A stretch of DNA of 64,000 nt from Paenibacillus nuruki (GTDB taxonomy: Bacteria; Bacillota; Bacilli; Paenibacillales; Paenibacillaceae), in the NCBI RefSeq assembly GCF_001721045.1, contig NZ_MDER01000030.1, positions 1-64,000 on the forward strand. The letters are read 5' to 3'. The notes below the pieces were generated by a model. The model worked only from the letters and a program-made list of their open reading frames with translations. It was not told where the DNA came from and did no database searches. Position 1 is the stretch's first letter, and each line of letters opens with the position of its first letter. The position numbers were made by a program, and so were the translations under genes. Below, piece by piece: positions 1 through 11,869 of this stretch.

Positions 1-60
1 TTCAAGTTGTTTTCGTATGATGTTTTGTGGATGTTGTCGTTCGTTCGTGACAACTTTTAT

Positions 61-90
61 AATATATCATGTATCGAGTTAGATAGTCAA
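61..90 (-). promoter_or_regulatory. Strong leftward promoter, probably of an rRNA operon
   Basis: On the minus strand a -35 TTGACT (90-85) and a -10 TATATT (66-61) are separated by 18 bp. No start codon or Shine-Dalgarno follows before the window edge. In Bacillales an rRNA operon commonly lies next to gyrA, so the promoter may serve a 16S rRNA gene just outside the window. The promoter is seen; its target is inferred. Confidence 0.5.
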
Positions 91-140
91 CACTTTTTTT
101 GAGAATATATTTTTATTATTAAACTACTTTGATTAGTGCA

Positions 141-205
141 TCTTTTCTTTCTATATTATCGTTTCCTTCTATATAGAAAGAAAAGAGTAAATCATTTGCT
201 CTTTA
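141..205 (-). terminator. Inverted repeats / probable terminator of the HD-GYP gene
   Basis: Positions 141-156 and 171-186 form a perfect 16-bp inverted repeat of pyrimidine- and purine-rich arms. A second, shorter hairpin (about 184-204, AGAGCAAAT pairing with ATTTACTCT on the minus strand) runs into TTTTCTTTC, so on the minus strand it reads as an intrinsic terminator for the gene ending at 295. The two structures share bases and would compete. Confidence 0.5.
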
Positions 206-294
206 TAGTAACAAGCAATAGATCTACTCTCTATATTCATTCATGTATCTTCTATATAACCTACTTTCTATAGATAGCAAAGAACGAATAAATC

Positions 295-1401
295 TTAACT
301 TTTTTGCAATACTTCTTTTCGTTTAATAATCTCTTGTATAAACAGTTGATGATTTTCTATCAGATTATAGATCGTACCATCTACTGAGACTAGCGGACGT
401 GTGGGATATGAGCGATCAGAGAAAATGATTTCTCCTATTAGGCCATTACTTAGACGAACCATTGTTCCATTATGGAACTGTGTGACTTTGCTAATAAAGG
501 TAGTTACGATTTTAGGATCTAATTTGCCAAAAGCTTCTGAATCGATCTGCTCAAGTACTAGATAAGGAGATTGTGCCTGGCTATATGTTTTGGAAAGCGT
601 CATTGCATGAAAGATATCAGCGACACCAACGATTTTGGCATAGATATGAATCTGGTCAGCTTGTAGACGAAGCGGATACCCTGAACCGTCCACTTTCTCA
701 TGATGTTGTAGTGCTGCCAAACGTACGCCTTCACTAATCCCTTTAACGTTCTTGAGTAGCTCATAACCATACATGGTATGTCGACGTATTTCTTCGACTT
801 CTGATGCTGTTAGCTTTGAAGGCTTTTGTAGAATATCCAAATCGATCTTGGCATTACCGATATCATGAAAAAGTCCTGCAAAAGCGACTTGCATCCCTTC
901 ATTTACAGGAAGCCCTAACCAATGAGCTATCTTATAAGAAGTGAGTCCGGTTAATACAGCATTATGATACCAATAATCTTGCTTGTTTATACTTTTAGGG
1001 TAGAAAGTGAGGATATTGTATTCTCTTGAATATTGTAGTAACTTCTCCATTTGGATGCGTAATTCCAAGACAGGGATTTCAGTAACTGCGACATTACGAA
1101 ATACATTTTTTAATAATGTAATCATCTTCTCATAATCTTTTTCAAAAGATAATACTTTTTGTATCGCTTTAACTTTTGCGCCAATCTCATTTAGAGCATT
1201 AGATTCTACAGGAGGAGCACTTAATTCTTCTTTAGGACTTTTACCGTTATTAATTTCTTCTATTAAAAAAGCACGTAAAATTTCTATATCTTTGGGCATG
1301 ACTGTTTTGCCTTTAGGAAAAAGCAAATTACCTTGAGTTGTGAATACATCGTGTGTAATTCGGACTCCTGGTGTTACATCATCAATTAATATCGCTGCCA
1401 T
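295..1401 (-). CDS. HD-GYP domain protein
   Basis: A 368-residue protein with a C-terminal HD-GYP domain: the HD pair lies in FHDIGNAKID at about residues 178-187 and the GYP signature in HHEKVDGSGYP at about 233-243. The family hydrolyses cyclic di-GMP (some members act on other cyclic dinucleotides). The first 130 residues have no domain I recognise and no receiver domain or membrane segment, so the input signal is unknown. A GAGG Shine-Dalgarno precedes the ATG. It follows gyrA on the same strand, but a terminator separates the two, so it is probably transcribed alone. Confidence 0.88.
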   Translation of the reverse strand: MAAILIDDVTPGVRITHDVFTTQGNLLFPKGKTVMPKDIEILRAFLIEEINNGKSPKEELSAPPVESNALNEIGAKVKAIQKVLSFEKDYEKMITLLKNVFRNVAVTEIPVLELRIQMEKLLQYSREYNILTFYPKSINKQDYWYHNAVLTGLTSYKIAHWLGLPVNEGMQVAFAGLFHDIGNAKIDLDILQKPSKLTASEVEEIRRHTMYGYELLKNVKGISEGVRLAALQHHEKVDGSGYPLRLQADQIHIYAKIVGVADIFHAMTLSKTYSQAQSPYLVLEQIDSEAFGKLDPKIVTTFISKVTQFHNGTMVRLSNGLIGEIIFSDRSYPTRPLVSVDGTIYNLIENHQLFIQEIIKRKEVLQKS

Positions 1402-1582
1402 TGGATTAACCTCACTCTATTTTAAAATACTAAAAACCTTTAGATTGCATTATGAATAATTCGCTAGTTCTAAAAAGTTATGTATAAAATAGGGACTAAA
1501 GACTTGATTACTTAGACTTATTATATGCGGTATTTGTCATTTCTTCAATCTAATTTAGTAAACTTCTTAACTATTTTTAAAT

Positions 1583-1625
1583 AAAAAAAGAGAACTTTCT
1601 TTAGATAGAAAGTTCTCTCTTTATT
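1583..1625 (-). terminator. gyrA intrinsic terminator
   Basis: AGAGAACTTTCT pairs with AGAAAGTTCTCT around a 6-nt loop. On the minus strand the stem is followed by a T tract (TTTTTTTATTT), directly after the gyrA stop codon. Confidence 0.85.
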
Positions 1626-1643
1626 TTGAATATTTAAAATATA

Positions 1644-4193
1644 TTATTCCGCTTCTTCTGTATGATCTGTCGATGTTTCTGATTTGTCCAGTTGTTGCAC
1701 AGACTCTTGCTCTTCTGTACTACCTATTGCATCTTCAGCAAATACATCATCATCCGGTGAGTCGTCGTCTTCATTCTTATCTGTACGACAAATCGTAGCT
1801 ACAGAATCTTCATCACGAATATGAATCAATTTCACACCCTGTGTGTTACGTCCCATGGTAGAAATACCTTCAATATCCATACGAATCAATGTTCCGCTTG
1901 TTGTGATAATCATCAGATCTTCTTCGTCTTTAACAACTTTAAGACCTGCTAACTTACCATTCTTATCGGTGACGTTCATCGTTTTGATTCCTTTACCACC
2001 ACGTGTCTGAATACGATAATCAGAACCTGGCGTACGTTTACCGTAACCTTTGGATGTTACAATTAATACTTTCTGATCATCATCCACGATATCCATACCG
2101 ATCACTGCATCGCCTTCATCCAAGGTGATTCCTTTTACCCCTGTAGCGCTACGTCCCATCGGACGAACATTGCCTTCAGAGAAACGAATCGACATACCAT
2201 AAGATGTACCCATGATAATCTCTTGTTTGCCATCTGTTAATTTAACTTCAATCAGCTCATCATCTTCACGCATATTGATTGCGATCAGACCGCCTTTACG
2301 AATATTGGTATAATCGTCCAGACGTGTTTTCTTCACGACACCTTGTTTGGTTGCAAAGAATAGATGCTGATCTCCTTCAAATTGCTCTACAGAGATTACG
2401 GCATTTACCGATTCGCCTTGTTCGATTTGAATAAGGTTGATCACCGGTGTTCCACGAGCAGTACGGCCCAATTCAGGAATCTCATAGGCTTTGATGCGGT
2501 ATACTTTACCTTTGTCTGTAAAGAATAACAAATGATTATGAGAATTGGTTACAAAGAGATGCTGCACAAAGTCAGTATCTTTCATATCCATCCCAATAAC
2601 ACCACGTCCACCACGTTTTTGACTACGGAATGTAGTGACTGGTGAGCGTTTGATATACCCTGTATGAGTTACTGTAACAATAACTTCTTCTTTAGGGATC
2701 AAATCTTCATCCAGAATACTTTCTTCGCCAACTGTGATTTCTGTACGGCGCTCATCACCAAAACGTTCTTTGATTTCATTAAGCTCTGTACTGATAATTT
2801 CAAGAACAAGATCTTCATTTGCCAAAATTTCGCGGTATTCAGCGATTTTGACTAATAATTCATTGTATTCGTTCTCGATCTTCTCACGCTCTAATCCTGT
2901 TAAACGTTGCAAACGCATATCCATAATCGCTTGTGCTTGTTCCAGACTCAGAGAAAAACGCTCAATAAGGCTTTCACGAGCCACATCACTGGTATTGGAT
3001 GCACGAATCATACGAATAACTTCATCCAGATTATCTAAAGCTATACGCAAACCATCTAAAATATGAGCGCGTGCTTCTGCTTTTTTGAGATCATACTGTG
3101 TACGACGACGAATAACCTCGATCTGATGCTGAATGTAATGATGTAATACTTCGCGTAAAGTTAGCAATTTAGGTTCATTGTTAACGATAGCTAGCATGTT
3201 CACACCAAATGTAGATTGCATCGCTGTATGTTTGTACAAGTTATTTAGAACAACACTTGGATTCACATCACGGCGTAATTCAATAACGACACGCATACCG
3301 TTACGGTCAGACTCATCACGTAGATCGGTAATGCCTTCGATTCTTTTTTCGCGTACCAATTCAGCAATTTTCTCAACTAGACGAGCTTTGTTGACCTGAT
3401 AAGGCAGTTCATTAACAACAATACGAGCTTTGTTGTTATTTTCTTCGATCGTTGCTTTGGCACGCATCGTTACTGATCCGCGACCAGTTTGATAGGCTTG
3501 ACGAATACCCGAACGTCCTAAGATATAACCGGATGTTGGGAAATCAGGGCCTTGAATATAATCCATCAGTTCCATCGAAGTAATCTCTGGATTCTGGATC
3601 ATAGCTTGTACACCATCAATAACTTCGCTTAAATTATGCGGAGGAATATTGGTAGCCATACCTACAGCAATACCAGATACACCGTTCACTAATAAGTTAG
3701 GGTAACGAGCAGGTAGTACAATCGGTTCTTTTTCTTCACCATCATAGTTAGGTGCAAAGTCGATCGTTTCTTTGTTGATATCACGTAACATTTCCATAGC
3801 AATTTTGGATAAACGTGCTTCGGTATAACGCATTGCTGCTGCCATATCGCCATCGATCGATCCAAAGTTACCATGACCATCTATCAACATATAGCGCATA
3901 GAGAAATCCTGCGCCATCCGTACCATTGTTTCGTATACAGCCGAATCACCATGCGGGTGATACTTACCAATAACTTCACCGACGATTCTTGCTGATTTCT
4001 TGTACGGTTTATCTGGAGCCATACCAAGCTCTGACATGGCAAATAATATACGCCGATGCACAGGTTTCAAACCGTCACGTACATCAGGCAAAGCCCGGCT
4101 CACAATGATGCTCATTGCATAATCCATAAAGGAATCACGCATTTCTACACCAATGTCCCGATCTTTAATTTGCGAAATCTTTTCTTCCGCCAT
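1644..4193 (-). CDS. gyrA: DNA gyrase subunit A
   Basis: Breakage-reunion subunit of DNA gyrase (A2B2), which introduces negative supercoils. The protein has 849 residues. The catalytic tyrosine is Tyr123 in [10 protein letters not shown]. The quinolone-resistance region reads [10 protein letters not shown] with Ser84 and Glu88, the usual drug-susceptible residues. The C-terminal beta-pinwheel carries the GyrA box QKRGGRG. The tail after about residue 815 is acidic and rich in Glu, Asp, Ser and Thr, a variable feature of Firmicute GyrA. It lies downstream of gyrB, but a terminator and 314 bp separate them, so it probably has its own promoter. Confidence 0.98.
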   Translation of the reverse strand: MAEEKISQIKDRDIGVEMRDSFMDYAMSIIVSRALPDVRDGLKPVHRRILFAMSELGMAPDKPYKKSARIVGEVIGKYHPHGDSAVYETMVRMAQDFSMRYMLIDGHGNFGSIDGDMAAAMRYTEARLSKIAMEMLRDINKETIDFAPNYDGEEKEPIVLPARYPNLLVNGVSGIAVGMATNIPPHNLSEVIDGVQAMIQNPEITSMELMDYIQGPDFPTSGYILGRSGIRQAYQTGRGSVTMRAKATIEENNNKARIVVNELPYQVNKARLVEKIAELVREKRIEGITDLRDESDRNGMRVVIELRRDVNPSVVLNNLYKHTAMQSTFGVNMLAIVNNEPKLLTLREVLHHYIQHQIEVIRRRTQYDLKKAEARAHILDGLRIALDNLDEVIRMIRASNTSDVARESLIERFSLSLEQAQAIMDMRLQRLTGLEREKIENEYNELLVKIAEYREILANEDLVLEIISTELNEIKERFGDERRTEITVGEESILDEDLIPKEEVIVTVTHTGYIKRSPVTTFRSQKRGGRGVIGMDMKDTDFVQHLFVTNSHNHLLFFTDKGKVYRIKAYEIPELGRTARGTPVINLIQIEQGESVNAVISVEQFEGDQHLFFATKQGVVKKTRLDDYTNIRKGGLIAINMREDDELIEVKLTDGKQEIIMGTSYGMSIRFSEGNVRPMGRSATGVKGITLDEGDAVIGMDIVDDDQKVLIVTSKGYGKRTPGSDYRIQTRGGKGIKTMNVTDKNGKLAGLKVVKDEEDLMIITTSGTLIRMDIEGISTMGRNTQGVKLIHIRDEDSVATICRTDKNEDDDSPDDDVFAEDAIGSTEEQESVQQLDKSETSTDHTEEAE

Positions 4194-4432
4194 GTTAAGC
4201 TTAACCTCCCTTATTGCAGCCTTCGTTTTGCTTGCACAAATGCTTGCTTATACAATGTATAAAATAAGTTGCTTGTCGCCAGAATATGGTTAAAAGTTGC
4301 TACTCTGTACTGTGTTGTCCGCTCTAGCTATGCTTACGACTACATCACTTTATTATACCATTTTTCTTGAATAATGTCCTGTATTTCATCATGATTTTCA
4401 AAGCTTTTGTAAATATAGTTGCTACAAAAATA

Positions 4433-4463
4433 AAAGAGCATCTGTATACAACAAGATGCTCTT
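4433..4463 (-). terminator. gyrB intrinsic terminator in the gyrB-gyrA gap
   Basis: AAAGAGCATCT pairs with AGATGCTCTTT around a 10-nt loop, followed on the minus strand by TTATTTTTG. It lies 45 bp after the gyrB stop. In the rest of the 4194-4507 gap I see no other structure or gene; it must hold the gyrA promoter, which I could not assign with confidence. Confidence 0.8.
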
Positions 4464-4507
4464 TATCTACTGCATATTTATATCGTTACATTGATAAATA
4501 ATAGGAA

Positions 4508-6460
<1,953 letters not shown>

Positions 6461-6479
6461 TTATATCCCATAACTGCGT

Positions 6480-6731
6480 TCATGCATTAACAAAAAAACT
6501 ATTTGCTCGCTTTTTGAGCGTCGAGGAAGAGATAGGGGAGTAGTACACTTTGTTTTTAGTGACTACGATCGATTTGGGTTCTTCTTCACCAATCGATTCT
6601 ACTTTTTTATTTTCAAGAGCATTATTTACAAATTGCTTAGAAATTTTGGAAGACTTTTCGATCGATATATCAAAAATCGCGACAAGCTCCGAGGAACGGA
6701 TAATCTTCTCGCCGCCCAAGTGAATATACAT
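6480..6731 (-). CDS. remB: Extracellular matrix regulator RemB (DUF370, YaaB)
   Basis: An 83-residue protein of the DUF370 family, recognised by its MYIHLGGEKII start and its position between recF and gyrB, the position of yaaB in Bacillus. RemA and RemB promote biofilm matrix gene expression in B. subtilis; RemA is a DNA-binding protein. The Shine-Dalgarno GGGAGG precedes the ATG, and the gene starts 15 bp after recF ends, indicating an operon. The function here is carried over from the family. Confidence 0.88.
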   Translation of the reverse strand: MYIHLGGEKIIRSSELVAIFDISIEKSSKISKQFVNNALENKKVESIGEEEPKSIVVTKNKVYYSPISSSTLKKRANSFFVNA

Positions 6732-6746
6732 AGTCTGTAGTCCTCC

Positions 6747-7859
6747 CTACTTCTCAACGTGTCCTTGATGGACATGGAAAATCTGAGCTTCTTTAAGACG
6801 CTCTGTATTTAAACTTTCGATTCCGGTCGCTGTAATAAATGTCTGCACTTTACCTTGAAATGTCTCAATCAGTTGCGTCTGACGATAAGGATCAAGTTCA
6901 GATAGTACATCATCCAGCAGAAGAATAGGGTATTCTCCAATTTCTTCACGTATCAGTTCAATCTCTGCTAGTTTCAATGACAGGGCGGTTGTACGCTGTT
7001 GTCCCTGAGAACCAAAAACAGCTGCTTCATTGCCATTGATATGAAAAGTTAAATCGTCACGATGTGGACCTGCAAGGGTTGCTCCACGACGATATTCCTG
7101 TTCTTTCACTTGTGATAATTTTACCATAAATTGCTCAAATAAGACAGCTTCATCTTCCTCATCTGCGGTTCCGAACGATGGGACATAAGAAAGAACCAAA
7201 TTCTCTTTGCCACCAGTTATCCCCATGTGGATAGTTTCTGCCCAACCTTGAAGCTTGTGGATAAAGTGTTTTCGTTTTTTGATAATTTTGACTCCATGTT
7301 CAACCAGTTGTTCATTCCAGATATCGAGCATGGTTGAATCTTTAGAGCCTGAACTCCATGCTTGTTTTAAATAATTATTACGCTGTATTAAAATTTTCTG
7401 GTATTGCTGTAAATGAAAAAGGTAACTGGGTTGTACTTGACCAATCTCCATATCTAAAAAACGGCGCCGCACTCCAGGAGATCCTTTAACAATCTCCAAA
7501 TCTTCAGGTGCAAACATAACCGCATTGATCGTCCCTACAAACTCACTTAATTTGCGTTGTTCCAGACCGTTGATTTTAGCACGTTTGCCTTTACTCGTAA
7601 AGTTTAACTCTAGCTTTACTTTGCCATATTTTTTTTCAGCTTCACACGTAATTCGAGCTTGCTCTGCGTGAAAAGCAATCAGTTCTTTATCTTTATTGGT
7701 TCGGTGAGATTTAGAAAGTGCCAAAACGAAAAGAGCTTCGATCAAATTTGTTTTTCCTTGAGCATTTTGCCCGATAAACAAATTGACCGCAGCGAAGGAA
7801 TCCAGTTGGAGATGATCATAATTGCGATAATTTTGCAGACTGACTTGGTTAATAAACAT
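6747..7859 (-). CDS. recF: DNA replication and repair protein RecF
   Basis: SMC-like ATPase that binds gapped DNA and helps load RecA through RecO and RecR. The 370-residue length is normal. The Walker A motif is GQNAQGKTN near residue 33, the ABC-type signature is in GSQGQQRTTAL, and Walker B is PILLLDDVLSELD. The start ATG has GGAGG at good spacing. It follows yaaA by 17 bp in the dnaN-yaaA-recF-remB-gyrB series. Confidence 0.97.
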   Translation of the reverse strand: MFINQVSLQNYRNYDHLQLDSFAAVNLFIGQNAQGKTNLIEALFVLALSKSHRTNKDKELIAFHAEQARITCEAEKKYGKVKLELNFTSKGKRAKINGLEQRKLSEFVGTINAVMFAPEDLEIVKGSPGVRRRFLDMEIGQVQPSYLFHLQQYQKILIQRNNYLKQAWSSGSKDSTMLDIWNEQLVEHGVKIIKKRKHFIHKLQGWAETIHMGITGGKENLVLSYVPSFGTADEEDEAVLFEQFMVKLSQVKEQEYRRGATLAGPHRDDLTFHINGNEAAVFGSQGQQRTTALSLKLAEIELIREEIGEYPILLLDDVLSELDPYRQTQLIETFQGKVQTFITATGIESLNTERLKEAQIFHVHQGHVEK

Positions 7860-7876
7860 GGATGAGGTCCTCCAGA

Positions 7877-8095
7877 TTATTGTTCACTGTGTACTTTGTA
7901 TGAACCTTCTCCCTGTACCTGAATTTCATCTCCAGGATACAATTTACGACCACGACGTTCTTCTAATTCTCCGTTGACTTGTACCATTTGCTCTTGTAAA
8001 AGGGCTTTGGCACTTCCTCCTGTGGATATACAACCTGCTAATTTTAAAAATTGATCCAGCTTAATATATTCTGTTGATATTGTTATATTTTCCAT
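7877..8095 (-). CDS. yaaA: S4 domain RNA-binding protein YaaA
   Basis: A 72-residue S4-domain protein: IKLDQFLKLAG begins the RNA-binding fold and ERRGRKLYPGDEI ends it. YaaA sits between dnaN and recF in most Bacillales and its role is poorly defined, probably RNA or ribosome binding. An upstream in-frame start at 8161 would add 22 residues unlike the family; I chose the ATG at 8095, which matches the B. subtilis N-terminus and has GAAAGGA upstream. Confidence 0.9.
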   Translation of the reverse strand: MENITISTEYIKLDQFLKLAGCISTGGSAKALLQEQMVQVNGELEERRGRKLYPGDEIQVQGEGSYKVHSEQ

Positions 8096-8141
8096 GTGAA
8101 AAGTATCGTCCTTTCGTGTAGCAACATAGGTTGTGGATATG

Positions 8142-8214
8142 AATAGCCAGGTATTTATCAACGGTTCTCATGATGTGAACAGATCAGGAACTTGTTGCAA
8201 AATACCTGGCTATT
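8142..8214. repeat. Long inverted repeat between dnaN and yaaA
   Basis: AATAGCCAGGTATTT (8142-8156) is repeated in perfect inversion at 8200-8214, with a 43-nt loop that can fold further. On the plus strand the right arm is followed by TTATTT; on the minus strand, the direction of transcription, no T tract follows. It could be an mRNA-processing or attenuation structure reducing expression from dnaN into yaaA-recF. Confidence 0.6.
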
Positions 8215-8244
8215 TTATTTAATCCTTTATTTTGAGCTATTGGA

Positions 8245-9387
8245 TTAGTTGGTTGTACGGTAAGGCAAAATAATATACAGGCTACGGCTATCATCTTGTG
8301 GCTTGATGATGATCGGGCTCATTACCCCTGTAAATTGAATCGCTAATTGTTCACTTTCGATCACTTTTAGCACATCCAACATATATTTGGAGTTGAACGA
8401 AATACGTAAAGGTTCCCCTTCAAAACGAGAAACTTCAAGTTGCTCGGTTACTTTACCTAACTCAGAAGAGCTAGAAGAAATTTCAACGGCTCCATTGTCC
8501 AATGTTTGCATACGCACAATATTGGTTTTTTCTTCGCGAGATAACAAATAAGCACGATCAATTGAATCTGCTAATTTTTTGGTATCAATTACGATTTCTG
8601 TTTTGAAATTGGTCGGAATGATTTTGGACGTATCAGGATACGTACCGTCGAGTATACGGGAATAGAAAAGAACACGATCAATTTTAAATAATACCTGATT
8701 ATCCGCGACAACGATATCTAATAATGTGTTTTGGTCAGGAATAATTTTGCTGAGTTCGTTTAACGTTTTACCTGCAATAACGACATTGCTAAAACGCACT
8801 CCTGTATCTTCGCTCATGTGAACGGTACGACTTGCTAACCGATGGCGGTCAGTAGCAACGAATTTAAGTTCACTTTCGTTCAAATTCCAAAGTACCCCTG
8901 TCAAAATAGGCGTAGTTTCTTGTGTGGAAATAGAAAAAGCCGTTTGCTTGATCATATTTTTGAGCAGATCGCCCGGGATTGAGATTTGTTGATTTTCTTC
9001 GATGCTTGGCAAAACAGGGAATTCTTCTGGATCAAGACCTACCAGTTGGATATCTGTAGCACCTGAACGAATAAACGTTTGGAAACCATCACGAACTTCC
9101 ATTTCGATTTCAGAAGAAGGTAGTTTTTTGATAATTTCAACGAAAAATTTAGCAGGTAAAACAACGCTGCCTGCACGATCGATTTGGACGATTGTTTTGT
9201 CATTGTCTTCAGCAGGAATAAACGATTGGATCGAAATATCTGTATCGCTGGCCGTTAAAGTTACACCTGTATACGAAACATCAAATTTGATGCCTGTCAA
9301 AATAGGGATTGTTGTACGGCTAGAAATAGCTTTGGAAACATGTTGTATCGATTCATTCAAATAACTTTTGGAAATTTGGATCTTCAT
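8245..9387 (-). CDS. dnaN: DNA polymerase III beta sliding clamp
   Basis: The processivity clamp, a ring-shaped homodimer that tethers polymerase III to DNA and is loaded by the clamp loader. From the ATG at 9387 the protein has 380 residues in three clamp domains and ends with the usual LPYRTTN-like C-terminus. The start MKIQISKSYL has AGGAG eight bases upstream; the in-frame start at 9408 lacks such a site. dnaA lies upstream across the origin's unwinding region. Confidence 0.97.
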   Translation of the reverse strand: MKIQISKSYLNESIQHVSKAISSRTTIPILTGIKFDVSYTGVTLTASDTDISIQSFIPAEDNDKTIVQIDRAGSVVLPAKFFVEIIKKLPSSEIEMEVRDGFQTFIRSGATDIQLVGLDPEEFPVLPSIEENQQISIPGDLLKNMIKQTAFSISTQETTPILTGVLWNLNESELKFVATDRHRLASRTVHMSEDTGVRFSNVVIAGKTLNELSKIIPDQNTLLDIVVADNQVLFKIDRVLFYSRILDGTYPDTSKIIPTNFKTEIVIDTKKLADSIDRAYLLSREEKTNIVRMQTLDNGAVEISSSSSELGKVTEQLEVSRFEGEPLRISFNSKYMLDVLKVIESEQLAIQFTGVMSPIIIKPQDDSRSLYIILPYRTTN

Positions 9388-9459
9388 GGTTTCACTCCTA
9401 ATCAGCAAGGTTCATCTTTATCACAAATGTGTTAAGTCATTTGATGAATTTCAGAATGT

Positions 9460-9583
9460 GTTTTTATAAGAAGAATATATATAAATCTTTATAGTAATCG
9501 TAGTAGGGGCAGTGGATATGTGGATAACCCCCTCAAACCCACGTGTAAGTAAGCCTATCCACATGTGTATAGATTGTGTATAG
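9460..9583. other. oriC, unwinding half: DnaA boxes, DnaA-trio and AT-rich DUE
   Basis: Between dnaA and dnaN lie two abutting DnaA boxes, CAGTGGATA (9510-9518) and TGTGGATAA (9519-9527), then a G-rich spacer (9507-9510), then TAG-TAA-TCG-TAG-TAG (9492-9506), then an AT-rich stretch of about 35 bp (9460-9491). This order of boxes, GC-rich spacer, DnaA-trios and AT-rich DNA is the basal unwinding system defined in B. subtilis. Three more boxes lie towards dnaA: CTATCCACA (9555-9563) and TGTGTATAG twice (9564-9572, 9575-9583). Confidence 0.9.
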
Positions 9584-9596
9584 GCTTGTGACTTAT

Positions 9597-10949
9597 TCAG
9601 GATGGATTTTTAATCTTTTCCGTTAAGTTATTCACAACTTTGAATAACTCCTGATCAATCTTAAGCGTTCTTGAAATTTTCTCATGAGCATGGATAACAG
9701 TCGTATGATCTCGTCCTCCGAAAGCTTCTCCAATCTTCGGCAAAGAATAATCTGTTAATTCCCGTGACAAATACATTGCAATTTGACGTGGATACGCCAC
9801 CGCTTTGGTTCTTTTACGCGCTTTAAAATCTTCCATTTTCAAATTATAAAATTCGCCAACTTTTTGTTGAATATCCTGAATCGTAATCATTCGTGGACGG
9901 CTGGACGGAATAATATCTTTGAGTGCTTCAGCAGCAAGATGAGAAGTTACATCTTGGTTGGTTAACGACGAATAAGCCACAACACGAATCAAAGCGCCTT
10001 CTAGTTCACGAATATTCGTATCGATCTGGTTAGCAATATAGACCATGGCTTCGTTGGGAATATCTAAATTCTCCGCTTTCGCTTTTTTCCGCAAAATAGC
10101 GATGCGTGTTTCCAGATCTGGAGGCTGAATATCAGTAATCAATCCCCATTCAAACCGCGAACGAAGTCTTTCTTCAAGCGTTGGAATCTCTTTTGGCGGG
10201 CGATCACTAGAAATAATGATCTGCTTGCGTTCTTCATGTAATGCATTAAACGTATGGAAAAACTCTTCTTGCGTCTGTTCTTTGCCCGCTAAAAATTGAA
10301 TATCATCAATCAATAAAATATCAATATTACGGTACTTGTTACGGAAACTTTCCCCGCGGTTGTCACGAATAGCGTTAATAAACTCGTTTGTAAATTTTTC
10401 GGAAGAAATGTATACCACTTTGCTATTTGGATTATGTTCCAAAATATAATGTCCGATGGCGTGCATAAGATGAGTTTTGCCCAGTCCTACACCACCGTAT
10501 AAAAATAATGGATTATATGCTTTAGCTGGTGCTTCCGCTACTGCTAATGAAGCAGCATGCGCAAATCGATTGCCAGCGCCAATAACAAATGTATCAAACG
10601 TATATTTGGTATTGAGCATATTAGCAAGTGGTTCTTCTCGCATCGAAATAGCGGGTTGCGATTGAGTCTGTGCAGGTAAAAGCGATTCTTCAGGAAGTGC
10701 TTCTTCGATCACAAACTTAACGTCTACTTGTCTTCCCAAAAATTCAAAAACGGTCGAACTTACCAATTTGGTATACCGGCTTTCAAGCCATTCTACAGCA
10801 AAAGTGGTTGGTGCTGAAATTACAATAGAGTTCTCGGTAAAAGTCAGCGCTTTGGTTGCTTTGAACCAAGTGTCAAAGCTAGGCTTGCTCAGCTTTGTTT
10901 GAATAATGGATAATATTTGCTGCCATAATTCGGAAGTATGGCTGTCCAC
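9597..10949 (-). CDS. dnaA: Chromosomal replication initiator DnaA
   Basis: AAA+ initiator that binds DnaA boxes and opens oriC. The protein has 450 residues: domain I at the N-terminus (helicase and regulator contacts), a short domain II around residues 85-110, AAA+ domain III with Walker [11 protein letters not shown] and Walker [11 protein letters not shown], and domain IV with the DnaA-box-binding [15 protein letters not shown] motif. The start is GTG with AAAGGAG eight to nine bases upstream. It is flanked on both sides by DnaA-box clusters, which suggests autoregulation. Confidence 0.98.
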   Translation of the reverse strand: MDSHTSELWQQILSIIQTKLSKPSFDTWFKATKALTFTENSIVISAPTTFAVEWLESRYTKLVSSTVFEFLGRQVDVKFVIEEALPEESLLPAQTQSQPAISMREEPLANMLNTKYTFDTFVIGAGNRFAHAASLAVAEAPAKAYNPLFLYGGVGLGKTHLMHAIGHYILEHNPNSKVVYISSEKFTNEFINAIRDNRGESFRNKYRNIDILLIDDIQFLAGKEQTQEEFFHTFNALHEERKQIIISSDRPPKEIPTLEERLRSRFEWGLITDIQPPDLETRIAILRKKAKAENLDIPNEAMVYIANQIDTNIRELEGALIRVVAYSSLTNQDVTSHLAAEALKDIIPSSRPRMITIQDIQQKVGEFYNLKMEDFKARKRTKAVAYPRQIAMYLSRELTDYSLPKIGEAFGGRDHTTVIHAHEKISRTLKIDQELFKVVNNLTEKIKNPS

Positions 10950-11044
10950 AGACTGTCACTCCTTTTAAACTTCCAATGTGTGGCTGAAGCCATGCGCGGA
11001 TATCGGAAATATTGAAAATGATAATTATGATGAATGGCGTAGAA

Positions 11045-11389
11045 TTATCCCCAGAATACCAGAAGGTGGATAAACTAAAAAAAGGATAAGAAGAAATTGT
11101 TCACAACTTTATCCACAGGCTGTTGATAATTTTTAGGTTAGAATAATCTATTCACAGTCAAAAACAATATAATAATACCAAAAAGAACCCTTTATTTCAA
11201 CGAAAACCGATAATTTATCCACAAATTCAATCTGTTGTGTACAAAACTTATGCACACCACTAGATATTGTTTATAAATTGTTCGGAACAAACTTTTTGCT
11301 TGTGGAAGAATTTTTGAATTATACACAGGCAGTTTTTTAGAAAGTGTATAACTGTGGAAAAAAGAGGATCTATTTTAACCTGTGGATAA
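11045..11389. other. oriC, upstream DnaA-box cluster
   Basis: The rpmH-dnaA gap (10950-11613) holds DnaA boxes at 11109-11117 and 11215-11223 (both TTATCCACA), 11381-11389 (TGTGGATAA), and near matches at 11045 (TTATCCCCA), 11065 (GGTGGATAA), 11121 (TGTTGATAA), 11248 (TTATGCACA) and 11319 (TTATACACA). This corresponds to the incA/incB half of the bipartite B. subtilis origin and should also contain the dnaA promoter. No gene is credible in this gap. Confidence 0.88.
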
Positions 11390-11510
11390 ACGTAAAAAGG
11401 AATGATTTTTTGAACAGAAAGTAATGTGCGTGGACGATAAAAATAAACAGTGATAGCTCCCTCTTTATACATAGAAGTACCAACTGCAAAATGTAATAAA
11501 TGAAATTTCA

Positions 11511-11539
11511 TTGACTTATATAGACATTTCGTGTTTAAA
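11511..11539 (+). promoter_or_regulatory. rpmH promoter
   Basis: A -35 TTGACT (11511-11516), a 17-bp spacer and a -10-like TTTAAA (11534-11539) lie 75 bp before the rpmH start. It is the first rightward promoter from the origin, divergent from dnaA. Confidence 0.55.
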
Positions 11540-11613
11540 TGTATAAGGGAATTTTTATGTGAATAGAACCAATTAAATATGGAATATAGATTTCCTGCAA
11601 GGAGGTGCACAAT

Positions 11614-11748
11614 ATGAGACCAACATTCAGACCTAACGTAAGAAAACGTAGTAAAGTACACGGATTCCGTAAAAGAATGAGTACTAAAAATGGCCGTAAA
11701 GTGCTGGCGGCTCGTCGCCTTAAAGGCAGAAAAGTCCTAAGCGCGTAA
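11614..11748 (+). CDS. rpmH: 50S ribosomal protein L34
   Basis: A 44-residue, highly basic ribosomal protein with the family start [14 protein letters not shown] and end [11 protein letters not shown]. The Shine-Dalgarno is AAGGAGGTG. L34 binds 23S rRNA early in large-subunit assembly. The rpmH-rnpA pair next to dnaA is conserved across bacteria; here a strong terminator separates the two genes. Confidence 0.97.
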   Translation: MRPTFRPNVRKRSKVHGFRKRMSTKNGRKVLAARRLKGRKVLSA

Positions 11749-11756
11749 ATTACTTT

Positions 11757-11782
11757 AAGACCACTGCGGTGGTCTTTTTTTC
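11757..11782 (+). terminator. Terminator between rpmH and rnpA
   Basis: AAGACCAC (11757-11764) pairs with GTGGTCTT (11769-11776) around a 4-nt loop and is followed by a T run. It should give rpmH much more transcript than rnpA, matching the greater need for L34. Confidence 0.85.
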
Positions 11783-11869
11783 TTTACACTAAAAAATACT
11801 AAAAAATTTTATATTTTACTATATAGAAGAAGTCCACTATCTTGTTTTTGAAATTAAGGGGAAATTACG

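Noticed and set aside
11260-11661. A 133-codon minus-strand frame over the origin
   Set aside because: It covers the DnaA-box cluster and the rpmH promoter and start and resembles no protein.
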